Shown here: in pieces, positions 1 through 8,831 of the stretch
Layout: every line of letters begins with the position of its first letter
Numbering within the stretch: position 1 is the stretch's first letter
Assembly: GCA_017395245.1 (NCBI GenBank)
Contig: JAFPVR010000042.1
Span: 1 to 64,000, forward strand
Direction: 5' to 3'
From: Bacteroidales bacterium
GTDB taxonomy: Bacteria; Bacteroidota; Bacteroidia; Bacteroidales; WCHB1-69
DNA: 64,000 bases
Program-made: the position numbers and the translations under genes
The notes under the pieces: generated by a model
Databases searched by the model: none
The model's input: the letters and a program-made list of their open reading frames with translations, nothing else
Told to the model about the DNA's origin: nothing

Positions 1-122
1 AGGAACGCCTCGTGCGCCAGATCCTCCGCCAATGCCAAGTCATTGACATAGCGGTGGCAGGTGCCGATCATCCGTCCGATGTTGGCCGCATACATCCGTT
101 CCCAAAATGCCGCGTTCTCCAT
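1..122 (-). CDS. ECF-type RNA polymerase sigma factor, N-terminal fragment
   Basis: Reading from an ATG at 122 towards the window start gives MENAAFWERMYAANIGRM, then a stretch ending in a region rich in DLALAEDLAHEAF. The sequence resembles the start of sigma-70 region 2 in extracytoplasmic-function sigma factors, where a tyrosine/asparagine-rich helix is followed by an acidic 'AEDLxQE.F' segment. Only about 40 residues are inside the window, so the family call rests on this short motif. A -7 box lies at 150-157 in the right orientation. An ATG slightly upstream is out of frame. Confidence 0.6.
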   Translation of the reverse strand, partial: MENAAFWERMYAANIGRMIGTCHRYVNDLALAEDLAHEAF

Positions 123-149
123 TTTTTCGCCTTGTTCATGATGATGACG

Positions 150-157
150 CAAAAATA
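150..157 (-). promoter_or_regulatory. Bacteroidetes -7 promoter box for the sigma factor gene
   Basis: The minus strand reads TATTTTTG, matching TAnnTTTG, 28 bases upstream of the ATG at 122. No clear -33 box was seen. Confidence 0.6.
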
Positions 158-234
158 GCAAAAGTAACACTCGCGGAGAATTTTTTTTTCGTTGCAGGTT
201 GTGGAGGTTAATCTCCGCAGATCGCGAGGTGGTT

Positions 235-849
235 TTATTGATTTGCCTCCTGCTTTCGTTCCAATTCCTCCAAACGTTCCTTCAACGCGCGGATTTCTTC
301 GTCATTCTCCCGTTTTACCGTGTGCTTGAACTTGAACATCGCCAAGTTCAGCTCAAAGGAGGTCTCGCTGCTCTGGACCGGTAACACATCCGTCAGCAAA
401 TCCTCCACCAGCTGGCCGCCGCGCTGCAGCAACGTCTTCTGCTCCACGGAGTTCTCCTCTTGCTGCGGAATTTGCGTCATCACCCGCGACAGCTCCTTCA
501 GTTTCGCATACGCCTCCACGATAGCGATGGTGGTCTCCACAGCCTGCGGACTTTTCAGAATGGTGGCCAACATATAGAGGCCTTTCTCGGTGAAGGCTTT
601 GGGAGGGTACTTTGTATGTTTTCCACGCCCTGTATTCTTTAAGGTCAAAAATTTTGACCTTAAAGATCGTGTCTCTTCGTTTGACAGTTCCCAAATATAT
701 CCTATCGGAAATTTCTCGGGATTGTTCCTCACCGCTTGGTTGATTTCCTTTGTCTGTACACCGTACAGTTCCGCCACGTCGGAGTCCAATATCACCTGCT
801 GGTCTCTGAGGGTGATAATCTTGTTTTCAACTTCTATAATGTTCGTCAT
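235..849 (-). CDS. ORF6N domain-containing protein
   Basis: A 204-residue protein. Its first 90 or so residues match the ORF6N DNA-binding domain: LRDQQVILDSDVAELYGVQT, then a KEINQAVRNN..KFP segment and a 'FTEKGLYMLATILKS' motif. The tail from about residue 165 is charged and probably coiled coil (ALKERLEELERKQE). ORF6N and the related KilA-N domains come from phage anti-repressors, but many Bacteroidetes carry stand-alone chromosomal copies of unknown role. It has its own promoter at 890-920 and no operon partner. A DNA-binding regulator, possibly of phage origin, is the best guess. Confidence 0.85.
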   Translation of the reverse strand: MTNIIEVENKIITLRDQQVILDSDVAELYGVQTKEINQAVRNNPEKFPIGYIWELSNEETRSLRSKFLTLKNTGRGKHTKYPPKAFTEKGLYMLATILKSPQAVETTIAIVEAYAKLKELSRVMTQIPQQEENSVEQKTLLQRGGQLVEDLLTDVLPVQSSETSFELNLAMFKFKHTVKRENDEEIRALKERLEELERKQEANQ

Positions 850-889
850 AACACTTTATTTGATGATTGAATAATGATAATTCCGTCTG

Positions 890-920
890 CAAATATACAA
901 CGAAAACGAGCCCTTGTCAA
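890..920 (-). promoter_or_regulatory. Promoter of the ORF6N gene
   Basis: On the minus strand a TTGAC at the 920 end (-33) and TATATTTG at 897-890 (-7) are about 21 bases apart, the normal Bacteroidetes spacing. The ATG at 849 is about 40 bases downstream. Confidence 0.65.
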
Positions 921-1132
921 GGGTGTTGTGAATTTTTTTAGTCCTTGACAATCAAGATATTGGAAAAATCATTTTAACTATTCGGTCTTGATTAGTTAAT
1001 TATTCAAATCAGATTTCGCAGGATTTCGGGGAGAGATCGCGAGAACAGTATCTCTGCGGATCACGGGGATCAAGAGGAAATAGATATGCGAATGCTTTGT
1101 ATATTTTCTTTTCAGGCGTTTTCAGCCCTTCA
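921..1132. other. Intergenic region, nothing further recognised
   Basis: Together with the promoter this makes about 300 bases without a gene between the ORF6N gene and rlmH. It is AT-rich up to about 1010. It then has a short GC-rich stretch around 1020-1070 sharing the ten bases agatcgcgag with the other side of the ORF6N gene (near 218). I see no RNA gene or terminator. Confidence 0.4.
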
Positions 1133-1153
1133 ATAACCTATAACCCATAACCA
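1133..1153. repeat. Heptanucleotide tract (ATAACCN)x3
   Basis: Three tandem heptamers, ATAACCT, ATAACCC and ATAACCA, end exactly at the rlmH stop codon. One of eight heptameric tracts in this window. Confidence 0.8.
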
Positions 1154-1624
1154 TTAATGATGATACGGCTCCCCCTTCAGAATCGTACACGCCCGGTAGA
1201 GCTGCTCGGCGAAAATCAGGCGCACCATGATGTGCGGGAAGGTGAGCTTGGAGAGGGCCAACTGCGCGTTCTGACGGGCATAGACAGCGTCGGAGAAACC
1301 ATACGCGCCGCCGATGACAAAGGTCAAAGTCTTCAGTCCCGTATTGGCACGCTGTTGGATGAAGTCGGCGAACTGCTTGGAGGTCAGCTCCTTGCCACGC
1401 TCATCCCATAAGACCACGAACTCGTCGGAATCGATTTTTTTGAGTATTAGTTCCCCCTCGCGCTTCTTCTGCTCCTCCACCGGCATGGATTTGGCATTCT
1501 TCAAATACGGAATCGCCACCGTCTCGTATGAGATGAAGGTGGCGATTTTGGCCGTGTATTGCCGAATGGCGGTGTCGAAAACGTCGCCATCGGGCTTGCC
1601 AATCCATATCAGTTTTATCTTCAT
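1154..1624 (-). CDS. rlmH: 23S rRNA (pseudouridine1915-N3)-methyltransferase RlmH
   Basis: A 156-residue protein of normal length for RlmH, the SPOUT-class enzyme that methylates pseudouridine 1915 in helix 69 of 23S rRNA using S-adenosylmethionine. It opens with MKIKLIWIGKP. It carries the family's 'VVLWDERGKELTSKQFA' segment, the SAM-binding knot region 'FVIGGAYGFSDAV', and the C-terminal 'LTFPHIMVRLIFAEQLYRA' helix ending in GEPYHH. Both ends of the gene are flush with heptanucleotide repeat tracts, so the start at 1624 leaves essentially no leader before the repeat. Confidence 0.95.
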   Translation of the reverse strand: MKIKLIWIGKPDGDVFDTAIRQYTAKIATFISYETVAIPYLKNAKSMPVEEQKKREGELILKKIDSDEFVVLWDERGKELTSKQFADFIQQRANTGLKTLTFVIGGAYGFSDAVYARQNAQLALSKLTFPHIMVRLIFAEQLYRACTILKGEPYHH

Positions 1625-1652
1625 AGTGATCAGTGATTAGTGAAGAGTGAAC
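1625..1652. repeat. Heptanucleotide tract (AGTGANN)x4
   Basis: Units AGTGATC, AGTGATT, AGTGAAG and AGTGAAC start at the base after the rlmH start codon. With the tract at 1133-1153, rlmH is flanked by heptamer tracts on both sides. Confidence 0.8.
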
Positions 1653-1659
1653 TGTATTA

Positions 1660-1737
1660 TACCATTTCCTTGAACAGCCCCGGAGGGGCAAGAGCTTGGT
1701 AGCCCCGTGCAAGGCGATAGCCGCAGCGCGGGGATGG
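1660..1737. repeat. GC-rich mosaic intergenic repeat, copy 1
   Basis: It contains a TTCCTTGAACAGCCCC module, a short GGAGGGGC hairpin, the module AAGAGCTTGGTAGCCCC, and GCAAGGCGATAGCCGCAGCG followed by a run of G. The same modules recur at 25943-26066, 30062-30225 and 60182-60222. It lies between rlmH and sufD. Confidence 0.75.
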
Positions 1738-1747
1738 TTCGTTAACG

Positions 1748-3121
1748 TTATTCCTCTAACGTTATCGGGAATACAATATTATTGTTCAACATACATTGCG
1801 CGCAGACGTTCAGTTCGCCGTGGAGACGGTGCTGGACCATGTTGCTGAGACGGTCGCGGAGAGCCTCGATGGCCACGTTTTGGACGATTTCGTTGGCGAA
1901 GGCGAACATGAGCAGACGGTTGGCCGCCGCCTCGCCGATGCCGCGGGTACGCAGATAGTAGAGCGCTTCCTCGTCCAATTGTCCCACTGTAGCTCCATGA
2001 CTGCACTGCACGTCGTCGGCATAGATTTCCAGGAACGGCTTCGTGGTGACGTGCGCTTTGTCGGTCAACAGCAGGTTCTTGTTGGTCTGGAAGGCCGCCG
2101 TACGCTGGGAATCGGGCGCAACCAAGATGTGTCCGTGGAAGTTGGCGGAAGCCTCATCGTCCATGATGCCCTTGTAAAGCTGGTAGCTCTTGCAGTCGGG
2201 CGCGGCATGGTTAATGAAGATGTGGTTGTCGCAAATCTGCTCTTTGTCAACGAGATACAAGCCGTACAGTTTGGCTTCCGCCATCAGCTCGTTGAGGTTG
2301 ACGTGGAAGGTGTTGCAGATGTAGCCCGCATTGAACGTGATGGCCGTGGAGGTGAAGGTCGAATAACTCTTCTGGTGCACGAAAACGTGGTTCAGCAGCA
2401 TGGAGGCCGCATCCTTGTTCTCGGTTTTGTAATAGTGCAGATGCGCATTCTCGCCCAAATAGATTTCCGAAACGATATTGGAGAAGGAGGATTCCTTCTG
2501 GATGGAGTCATCGCACTGGATGACAGAGAGTTCTGCGTTATTGCCTAAGATAATGAGATGCCGGTTGTTCACTAACAACGGATCGCTGGTGTTCATCAAT
2601 GAGACAATTTGCATGGGTTTCTCAACCTTCACATTGTCAGGAACATAAACAAACGCTCCGTCGTTGAAAAGGGCCTCGTTGAGGGCTACCAAACCGTTCT
2701 CTTTTTCGAGGTCCGGGTGTGCTAACAACGGCAGCACCAAGTCGGGATATTGGCGGATAGCGGCCAGCAGACTGCCCGTAATCACGCCCAGTTCGTCAAT
2801 ATTAACCGTTTGGGTTTCAGAGATAAACCAGCCGTTGCTGACCGGCAGTACCGTAGGATGCAAGTCCTGCACGCGGCACTGGAAATATTCCGCCAACGGA
2901 CGGTAGGGATCGGGTTGCAATTTTTGGAAATAGTCGGTTTTTACCTTCTTGTTCAACACCGACTGCTGCCAACCTTGCAAACGCTTGTCGGGCAGCTCTT
3001 TCTGCAAGAAAAGGTCCATCGCTTTCCGACGAAGGTCGCGGATGGTCGCCTGCCCGCCGTCAGGATATTGCGCCTGGTTTTCGTTGAAAAGGCCCTGGAT
3101 GAATTGTGTGAACGCTCTCAT
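1748..3121 (-). CDS. sufD: Fe-S cluster assembly protein SufD
   Basis: A 457-residue protein with the SufB/SufD beta-helix core. The C-terminal half has the family pattern 'HGATVGQLDEEALYYLRTRG' followed by 'ANRLLMFAFANEIV', typical of SufD. SufD partners SufB and SufC in the scaffold complex that assembles iron-sulfur clusters in the cytoplasm. Its start overlaps the sufC stop by four bases, so the two are translationally coupled. The protein continues past the usual end with a short tail containing a CAQC pair. No sufB or sufS is adjacent. Confidence 0.92.
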   Translation of the reverse strand: MRAFTQFIQGLFNENQAQYPDGGQATIRDLRRKAMDLFLQKELPDKRLQGWQQSVLNKKVKTDYFQKLQPDPYRPLAEYFQCRVQDLHPTVLPVSNGWFISETQTVNIDELGVITGSLLAAIRQYPDLVLPLLAHPDLEKENGLVALNEALFNDGAFVYVPDNVKVEKPMQIVSLMNTSDPLLVNNRHLIILGNNAELSVIQCDDSIQKESSFSNIVSEIYLGENAHLHYYKTENKDAASMLLNHVFVHQKSYSTFTSTAITFNAGYICNTFHVNLNELMAEAKLYGLYLVDKEQICDNHIFINHAAPDCKSYQLYKGIMDDEASANFHGHILVAPDSQRTAAFQTNKNLLLTDKAHVTTKPFLEIYADDVQCSHGATVGQLDEEALYYLRTRGIGEAAANRLLMFAFANEIVQNVAIEALRDRLSNMVQHRLHGELNVCAQCMLNNNIVFPITLEE

Positions 3122-3879
3122 AACTTGCCCTGTTCGTATTCTTCCTTAATCCAGTCGTAACCGCGCTCTTCCAGTTCGAGGGCCAGCTCTTTCGGTCCCG
3201 ATTTCACGATTTTGCCATCGAAAAGCACGTGCACCACATCTGGGACGATGTAGTCCAACAGTCTCTGGTAGTGGGTGATGACGATGATGGCTTTGTCTGC
3301 GCCACGCAGGTGGTTGATACCGTTGGCGACCACGCGCAAGGCGTCGATGTCCAGGCCGGAGTCGGTCTCGTCGAGGATGGCGAGGTAGGGGTCAAGGAGC
3401 GCCATCTGGAAGATTTCGTTGCGCTTTTTCTCACCGCCGGAGAAGCCTTCGTTCACGGAGCGGTTGCTGAGCTTGTCGGTGAGTTCAACCACTTTCTGCT
3501 TCTCGGCCATCAGTTTGAGGAACTGAGCACCGTTCAACGGGTCCAAACCTCTGTACTTGCGAACCTCGTTGAGGGCGGTGCGCATGAAGTTGGCGATGCT
3601 CACGCCGGGGATTTCCACCGGATATTGGAATCCGATGAACACGCCTTCGCGGGCGCGGTCCTCGATGGACAAATCCAGCAGGTTTTTGCCTTTGAACCAC
3701 ACATTACCCTGCGTCACTTCGTAGCCGCTCTTGCCGGCGATGGCGGAGGCCAAGGTGCTCTTGCCGGTGCCGTTCGGGCCCATAATGGCGTGAACCTCAC
3801 CCGCTTTCACCTCCAAATTGACACCTTTCAATATCTCACGATCCTTAATGGAGACGTGCAAATCTTCAATCTTTAACAT
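3118..3879 (-). CDS. sufC: Fe-S cluster assembly ATPase SufC
   Basis: A 253-residue ABC-type ATPase with Walker A GPNGTGKST near residue 35, the SufC form of the signature motif FSGGEKKRNE near 150, and the Walker B/D-loop LAILDETDSGLD near 170. SufC drives conformational change in the SufBCD scaffold. It is the first gene of a sufC-sufD pair with its own -7 box at 3898-3905. In most Bacteroidetes sufB precedes sufC; here an unrelated gene lies upstream. Confidence 0.96.
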   Translation of the reverse strand: MLKIEDLHVSIKDREILKGVNLEVKAGEVHAIMGPNGTGKSTLASAIAGKSGYEVTQGNVWFKGKNLLDLSIEDRAREGVFIGFQYPVEIPGVSIANFMRTALNEVRKYRGLDPLNGAQFLKLMAEKQKVVELTDKLSNRSVNEGFSGGEKKRNEIFQMALLDPYLAILDETDSGLDIDALRVVANGINHLRGADKAIIVITHYQRLLDYIVPDVVHVLFDGKIVKSGPKELALELEERGYDWIKEEYEQGKL

Positions 3880-3897
3880 AGTCGGAAATTAAGGGCG

Positions 3898-3905
3898 CAA
3901 AGGTA
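3898..3905 (-). promoter_or_regulatory. -7 promoter box for sufCD
   Basis: TACCTTTG on the minus strand, 19 bases upstream of the sufC ATG. A -33 box is not obvious. Confidence 0.6.
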
Positions 3906-3967
3906 CGATTTTTTCGGATATGTTTGGTTAGACGGTTACACGGTTTACGATTTGTTGAGGGTACGTT

Positions 3968-3995
3968 GTAGAGACGCAAAATTTTGCGTCTCTAC
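3968..3995. repeat. 28-bp palindrome, core CAAAATTTTG
   Basis: Perfect inverted repeat with arms GTAGAGACG / CGTCTCTAC around the ten-base self-complementary core CAAAATTTTG. It sits in the spacer between sufC and the TldD-like gene, 16 bases from a second copy. Confidence 0.9.
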
Positions 3996-4011
3996 GATTG
4001 GTTGTTTCGTT

Positions 4012-4039
4012 GTAGAGACGTTGCGCGCAACGTCTCTAC
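4012..4039. repeat. 28-bp palindrome, core TTGCGCGCAA, overlapping a stop codon
   Basis: Same arms as the copy at 3968 with a different self-complementary core. Bases 4036-4038 form the TAG stop codon of the TldD-like gene read on the minus strand. Confidence 0.9.
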
Positions 4040-7000
4040 GGGTGATACAAAAACGCAGATTTCAGCAGAATGCCATCTGGCGCGACAATGCACGTAGGCA
4101 CGCCCGCGAACGGGAAATCGCGGCTGCCGGAGGTACCTTCGACGTTCATCATGACAGGGTAAGCCGCTTTGCGGTTGGATACGGCTTGAATTTCGTCTAA
4201 CTGGAAAAAATGGAAACGAATTAGTGTAGCATCAGTGACAGGGTTTTCCTCCCCCGTGCGCACATCCACGCGATAGAGCTGAAGCAGTAACAGATAGGGT
4301 GTTGTCCTGCCAATGATGTTTTGCATGTTGTCATCGTAGGCCTGCCGGAGAATGTAGGCATACTGACAACCCTGTTTTTTGGCTTCCTTGATTAGCATTT
4401 GTTTGAGTTTGGCGTGTTGAACCTTTGATTTATGATCGAAGTCGATGCGGGAAGCCCCCTTCGTGCCAAAACAACTCTCATTATGGATAGCCAATTGTTG
4501 GAATCCGTTGCTGTAAGGCGTTGCTTTCGTGATGTTTCGGTTGCCCAAAAGCGTAATCAACTCGCCATTTCTGATTACTTCCGTTTCTTGTATCTCCACC
4601 CCTTCGGCATCCGTCTTTTCATGGCGGACGAAGGTAGCCTTATCAAAAGCATCGCCGGATTTGTTTGCTGTAACGGAGATTTTTGGGGATATAACGATTT
4701 GATCCAGCATCTTTGAAAAAGGTCCACCACGCTGTTCAAACATTTCTTCTTGAATGGACTTTTCTCCTGTTTTCTCCCTGTCGGCCAGCAAGTTCGGGTA
4801 ACCATCCAACAGCGCAGTCACCAGCATCTGGCCCACTGCTTCTCCTTCCACTAACATCGGTCCAGTCCAATATGCCTCATACGGCATGCTTTTCGTTTTC
4901 ACACTTTTAAGGTGTGAAACAAGCATATCTATCTCATTTTTAACGTATAGCATAGAAAACAAAGAATCTGTATTGGGGAAGAACAGGGTCTTCCCGTCCA
5001 CATATTCCTCGCCATTAGCTTTTTCCACTGCTCCGTAAATCTGCAAAGCAATAATGGAAATCGGGCGGCTGTAGGTCGTCTTCTCGCTGCTCCAATAATA
5101 GGCATTCCCCAACATAATATATATATTGGCACCGGAACGGCTCAGGAAGTCGTATTTGGCAAGCTCGGATGAAACATCGCAGGCGAGATGCTCCAGATTG
5201 TTCATCGTCGGGTAATCGAAAGTGCGCTCATCATCCGTCTGGGTGGGCGGTGCCGCAGAACGGTCGGGCAGGGTGCGGGATTCCGGTGTGGGTTGCAGTG
5301 CCTGCTTGATTTTCCACTGTTTGAGCGATTTATTATACTCCGCTTCTGCCGCTTTTCGGAAATCCATGTCAAAAGTGGACCGCTTTTCAAAAGGCAATGG
5401 ATAACTGGCAGGCGGTGTCATGGTCGGTGTCAAGTTCTCGTTGTTAAAGCGGTCACTGCCTAACAATACCCTTGGAATAAGCAGTCTGACAGGTTTTTCG
5501 TTAGCGTAAAACAGACTTCCTTCAGAAGCTTCAACCGCAAAAATCCGCGCATCGGTCATCAAAAATTCTTCATAATAGGGCGCGGTTTCGTCTCCAATTT
5601 TCAAATGATTTATATCTGCCTCCCACTCGCTTTGTGCTGAAAGCCGGAAAAGATCCGCCGTGGGGATTGGCGTACTGGAGGCTGTAGCTATGATTCCATC
5701 CATTTTGATTCTTGGGGACTGCGGCTCCTTCATTCGCTGCCGAACCTCAACATCGCGGAACAGTAATGACGGCGCGGAACTGCTGGTCAGCAAATCGTCT
5801 TGTTGACTATGACAAATCATTGTCACACAGTCTTTTTTGCCGCCGGCAGCCACTAAATTGCTGAGCCACTGCTGTTTCGTTCCCGTCAGCACCACATCGC
5901 GCACGATTTCATCAGGTTTTCGATGGTTAGCATAAATCTCATAACATACTGTTGGAAAAAGGCTTAGTATGCCATTTGTGTCGCAACGAACTTCCACTTC
6001 CTCCACATACAAAGCTTTCTCAAGCGACTGTTTTCCTGCCTCTTGTGCCAATAATTCAAACAACTTGCTCTTATCCAATGTTTTATCAGATTCGACAAAA
6101 AGATTTGACTGACGAGCGGAAGGCAGCAGATAGTTTCCGCGAGCGTTACCATTGGATTTGAAAGCATTCGACTGCTGCATTCGCGTGGAGAGAAATTGCT
6201 GGAAAACGCCATGGTCTATATGTTGCACCTTATGACCTTTAACACCTTCATCATCAAATATATAACTTCCACCAAAACAGAGATCGCCGACTTTGGAAAC
6301 GGTAGGATCGCTATAAACCGAAAACGACTCCGGCATCACCTGACGCAAAAAATTGTCGCGCAGCCAGCTGTCTCCAGAGTTTTCCAAATCGTGTCCTAAC
6401 AAACTGTGCATCAACACAGAAGCTGCTTTAGGGGAGAGTAAAACGGGACAATGGGAAATGTCACATTTTTCCGCGAACAGCACATTCGACAGCAAAGTCT
6501 CCATCTCCGTCATCTCCAATTTCAGTGTGGAAGCATCAGGCAATTGGTCGGGAAGTTGTCCAAAATACTGTCGTTCAACATATTCGGGAATATGATCCTG
6601 AGTGGTCAGAAAGTTCATCCGCAGCGTTAACAATGCTGAAGATTCGTTTTGCACAAAGAAGCTGTTCTCGCTGTTGACCAGATAGTTACGAGAAAAGCGA
6701 CACTGCAAATCCGCTGACGATTGGATATTCGAAGTGCAGTGACACAAATTGGATTCCCACACGGTCTCGTTCCAAAGAGACTCAATGGAAACGGGTGCTT
6801 CGTAGTAGCCATCCTTGTCGTTGCGCATGTAGAGAAACTTTTCAATATCCTCTTCCGCATCAAAATATGTGGTAGCCAATTTGTTCTCAACAAACTGAAT
6901 CACTGCCTCTTGATACGCTTTCCGTGTCTCTTTTTGAAGTATCTTTCTGACTAAAGCCGGGTTCTCTTCCAAAGGCAGCGGAATCTGTGAAACGTACGTG

Positions 7001-7335
7001 TTTCTATATGTTAGATAGTGATAGTTATCCGTTTCAGGCGTTCCGACACGCATTTCAACCGTTAGAAACGCCGTTTTTGAGGTCGAATTGTCGTAGATCT
7101 TTCCAAAATAGGCCGAAATACGATGCTCCGTGCTTTCTTTCACACGATAAGCCATAAAATAAGGGGGATGCTCTGTGCGCTGCAACGAGTCATACTGCGA
7201 TTGCAACTCCGTCCGCAGCAGCTGCAAAAACTCATCCTCTTCCGGCTTCGTTTGTGCAAAAACAACCGAAGCACCCACCAAAAGCAGTGCGCAGCAAAAG
7301 AGCCGCAATAGCCAGTTTTTAGGGTGGGAGGACAT
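4036..7335 (-). CDS. Secreted tandem TldD/PmbA-like protein with degenerate metal site
   Basis: A 1099-residue protein, about twice the usual TldD length. Residues 1-28 are a signal peptide ending in VVFA|Q. Each half resembles the TldD/PmbA metallopeptidase fold. In the first, VLLSPKAASVLMHSLLGH aligns with the TldD 'LLHEAVGH' helix, followed by the conserved 'DDEGV' and a 'RGNYLLPSARQSNLFVE' segment. In the second, a GPMLVEGEAVGQMLVTALL helix is followed by 'DAEGV..QETEVIRNGELITLL'. The HExxxH zinc motif is broken in both copies: HSLLGH lacks the glutamate, and the second has no histidines. Known TldD proteins are cytoplasmic proteases that pair with PmbA. This one is exported and probably not a conventional zinc protease. 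Its TAG stop lies in the palindrome at 4012-4039. Confidence 0.7.
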   Translation of the reverse strand: MSSHPKNWLLRLFCCALLLVGASVVFAQTKPEEDEFLQLLRTELQSQYDSLQRTEHPPYFMAYRVKESTEHRISAYFGKIYDNSTSKTAFLTVEMRVGTPETDNYHYLTYRNTYVSQIPLPLEENPALVRKILQKETRKAYQEAVIQFVENKLATTYFDAEEDIEKFLYMRNDKDGYYEAPVSIESLWNETVWESNLCHCTSNIQSSADLQCRFSRNYLVNSENSFFVQNESSALLTLRMNFLTTQDHIPEYVERQYFGQLPDQLPDASTLKLEMTEMETLLSNVLFAEKCDISHCPVLLSPKAASVLMHSLLGHDLENSGDSWLRDNFLRQVMPESFSVYSDPTVSKVGDLCFGGSYIFDDEGVKGHKVQHIDHGVFQQFLSTRMQQSNAFKSNGNARGNYLLPSARQSNLFVESDKTLDKSKLFELLAQEAGKQSLEKALYVEEVEVRCDTNGILSLFPTVCYEIYANHRKPDEIVRDVVLTGTKQQWLSNLVAAGGKKDCVTMICHSQQDDLLTSSSAPSLLFRDVEVRQRMKEPQSPRIKMDGIIATASSTPIPTADLFRLSAQSEWEADINHLKIGDETAPYYEEFLMTDARIFAVEASEGSLFYANEKPVRLLIPRVLLGSDRFNNENLTPTMTPPASYPLPFEKRSTFDMDFRKAAEAEYNKSLKQWKIKQALQPTPESRTLPDRSAAPPTQTDDERTFDYPTMNNLEHLACDVSSELAKYDFLSRSGANIYIMLGNAYYWSSEKTTYSRPISIIALQIYGAVEKANGEEYVDGKTLFFPNTDSLFSMLYVKNEIDMLVSHLKSVKTKSMPYEAYWTGPMLVEGEAVGQMLVTALLDGYPNLLADREKTGEKSIQEEMFEQRGGPFSKMLDQIVISPKISVTANKSGDAFDKATFVRHEKTDAEGVEIQETEVIRNGELITLLGNRNITKATPYSNGFQQLAIHNESCFGTKGASRIDFDHKSKVQHAKLKQMLIKEAKKQGCQYAYILRQAYDDNMQNIIGRTTPYLLLLQLYRVDVRTGEENPVTDATLIRFHFFQLDEIQAVSNRKAAYPVMMNVEGTSGSRDFPFAGVPTCIVAPDGILLKSAFLYHP

Positions 7336-7390
7336 TAGACTTGAGACTTAAGACTTGAGACTTAGGACCTAAACCTTGAACTTTGAACTA
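7336..7390. repeat. Heptanucleotide tract, eight units
   Basis: Eight consecutive 7-base units (such as TGAGACT, TAAGACT, TAGGACC, TGAACTT) fill the whole space between the TldD-like start codon and the purA stop. Unit sequence drifts along the tract while the period of seven is kept. Confidence 0.85.
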
Positions 7391-7395
7391 TATGG

Positions 7396-8664
7396 TTATC
7401 TGAATATCGTTCCTTCTCTGTCAGGACTCACAGACACAATGGAAACCTTCGTATGGGTCTTATCTTCAATGAATTGAATATAATCTTTGAACGTCTGTGG
7501 AAGTTCCTCGTAGGTTTTGCAGTTCGATATGGCGGTCTTCCAGCCGGGCAGGGTGGTATAGACAGGTTCTATCTCCACATCGGTGGCGGAGGGCATCCTG
7601 TCGGTGAGCTCGCCGTTCACTTTGTAGGCGGTGCAGACCTTGATTTCATCGAGTTTGTCGAGCACGTCAGCCTTGGTGAGCGCGATGTCGGTGACGCCGT
7701 TGATCATCAGGGCATATTGGAGTGCCACGAGGTCGAGCCATCCGCAACGTCTTGGTCTTCCAGTTGTTGCGCCGTATTCGTTACCTTCCTTACGGAGAAA
7801 TTCGCCCGTCTCGTCGAAGAGTTCGGTCGGGAAGGGACCGCTGCCCACGCGGGTGCAGTAGGCCTTCACGATGCCGAAGACGCGGCCGGCGTAATGCGGG
7901 GCCAGTCCCAGACCGGTGAACGCGCCGGCGGCGATGGTGTTGGAGGAGGTCACGAACGGATAAGCGCCGAACTCCACGTCCAACAGCGTTCCTTGCGCAC
8001 CCTCGGCCAAAACCGTTTTTTCTTCCGTAAGATACTGGTGTACAACGTATTCGCTGTCAATAAACTGGAATTTGCGAAGGGTATCCAACGACTTGCGCCA
8101 TTGGGCATCCAACTCCGAAAGCTTCTCCTCGTAATCGAATTGGAAATGCTTCAAAATCTCAATGTGCTCTTCGATTTTCTGGCGGTATTTGGCCTCAAAA
8201 TCAGGCGATTCAAGGTCGCACACGCGCAAACCCGCACGGGCGGTCTTGTCGGTATAGGTCGGTCCGATGCCCTTCAGCGTGGAGCCGATTTTCATATTGC
8301 CCTTGTGCGCCTCCTGCGCAGCGTCAAGCAGTTTGTGCGTGGGCAGGATGAGGTGCGCCTTGCGGGAGATATAGAGGTTGTCGGTAGGGGTTAACCCCAT
8401 GTTAACCAGCGCGTTAATCTCCTCTTCGAAGATGATGGGGTCGATCACGACACCGTTGCCGATAATGTTGGTTTTCTCCTTGTGGAAGATGCCGGACGGG
8501 ATAATGTGCAATACGTGGCGGATGCCGTTGAATTCCAGAGAGTGTCCGGCGTTCGGGCCGCCTTGGAAGCGCGCGATTACATCATATTTGGGCGTCAACA
8601 CGTCCACAATTTTGCCTTTGCCTTCGTCGCCCCATTGCAGGCCGAGCAGAATGTCCATTTTCAT
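7396..8664 (-). CDS. purA: Adenylosuccinate synthetase
   Basis: A 422-residue protein that joins IMP and aspartate with GTP in the first committed step to AMP. The N-terminus MKMDILLGLQWGDEGKGK carries the family's GTP-binding/catalytic loop. The genuine 'NAGHSL' segment, the 'TLKGIGPTYTDK' IMP loop and the C-terminal 'GWKTAI' region are present. I chose the ATG at 8664 rather than one at 8757 because the -7 box at 8689-8696 places the transcript start between them. The TldD-like gene follows on the same strand and may be cotranscribed. Confidence 0.95.
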   Translation of the reverse strand: MKMDILLGLQWGDEGKGKIVDVLTPKYDVIARFQGGPNAGHSLEFNGIRHVLHIIPSGIFHKEKTNIIGNGVVIDPIIFEEEINALVNMGLTPTDNLYISRKAHLILPTHKLLDAAQEAHKGNMKIGSTLKGIGPTYTDKTARAGLRVCDLESPDFEAKYRQKIEEHIEILKHFQFDYEEKLSELDAQWRKSLDTLRKFQFIDSEYVVHQYLTEEKTVLAEGAQGTLLDVEFGAYPFVTSSNTIAAGAFTGLGLAPHYAGRVFGIVKAYCTRVGSGPFPTELFDETGEFLRKEGNEYGATTGRPRRCGWLDLVALQYALMINGVTDIALTKADVLDKLDEIKVCTAYKVNGELTDRMPSATDVEIEPVYTTLPGWKTAISNCKTYEELPQTFKDYIQFIEDKTHTKVSIVSVSPDREGTIFR

Positions 8665-8688
8665 ATTTCCGTTGTTTGAAAAACGGGG

Positions 8689-8696
8689 CAAAGATA
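8689..8696 (-). promoter_or_regulatory. -7 promoter box for purA
   Basis: TATCTTTG on the minus strand, 25 bases before the chosen ATG. It decides the purA start. Confidence 0.65.
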
Positions 8697-8831
8697 CGAT
8701 TTTTTTGGGTTGCACGGTTATACGGCGACAGTTCCGGTTTCCTCCGAAATCCGCCATTTTAAATTAACTATTATTAGTTAAATTTGTGGTAAACAGTTAG
8801 TTTCCAAGGAAATATTTTTCTGATTTCGGGC

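Noticed and set aside
200-1070. ORF6N gene as a third repeat-bracketed cassette
   Set aside because: Only a ten-base match (agatcgcgag) exists between the two flanks, which is too short to support direct repeats.
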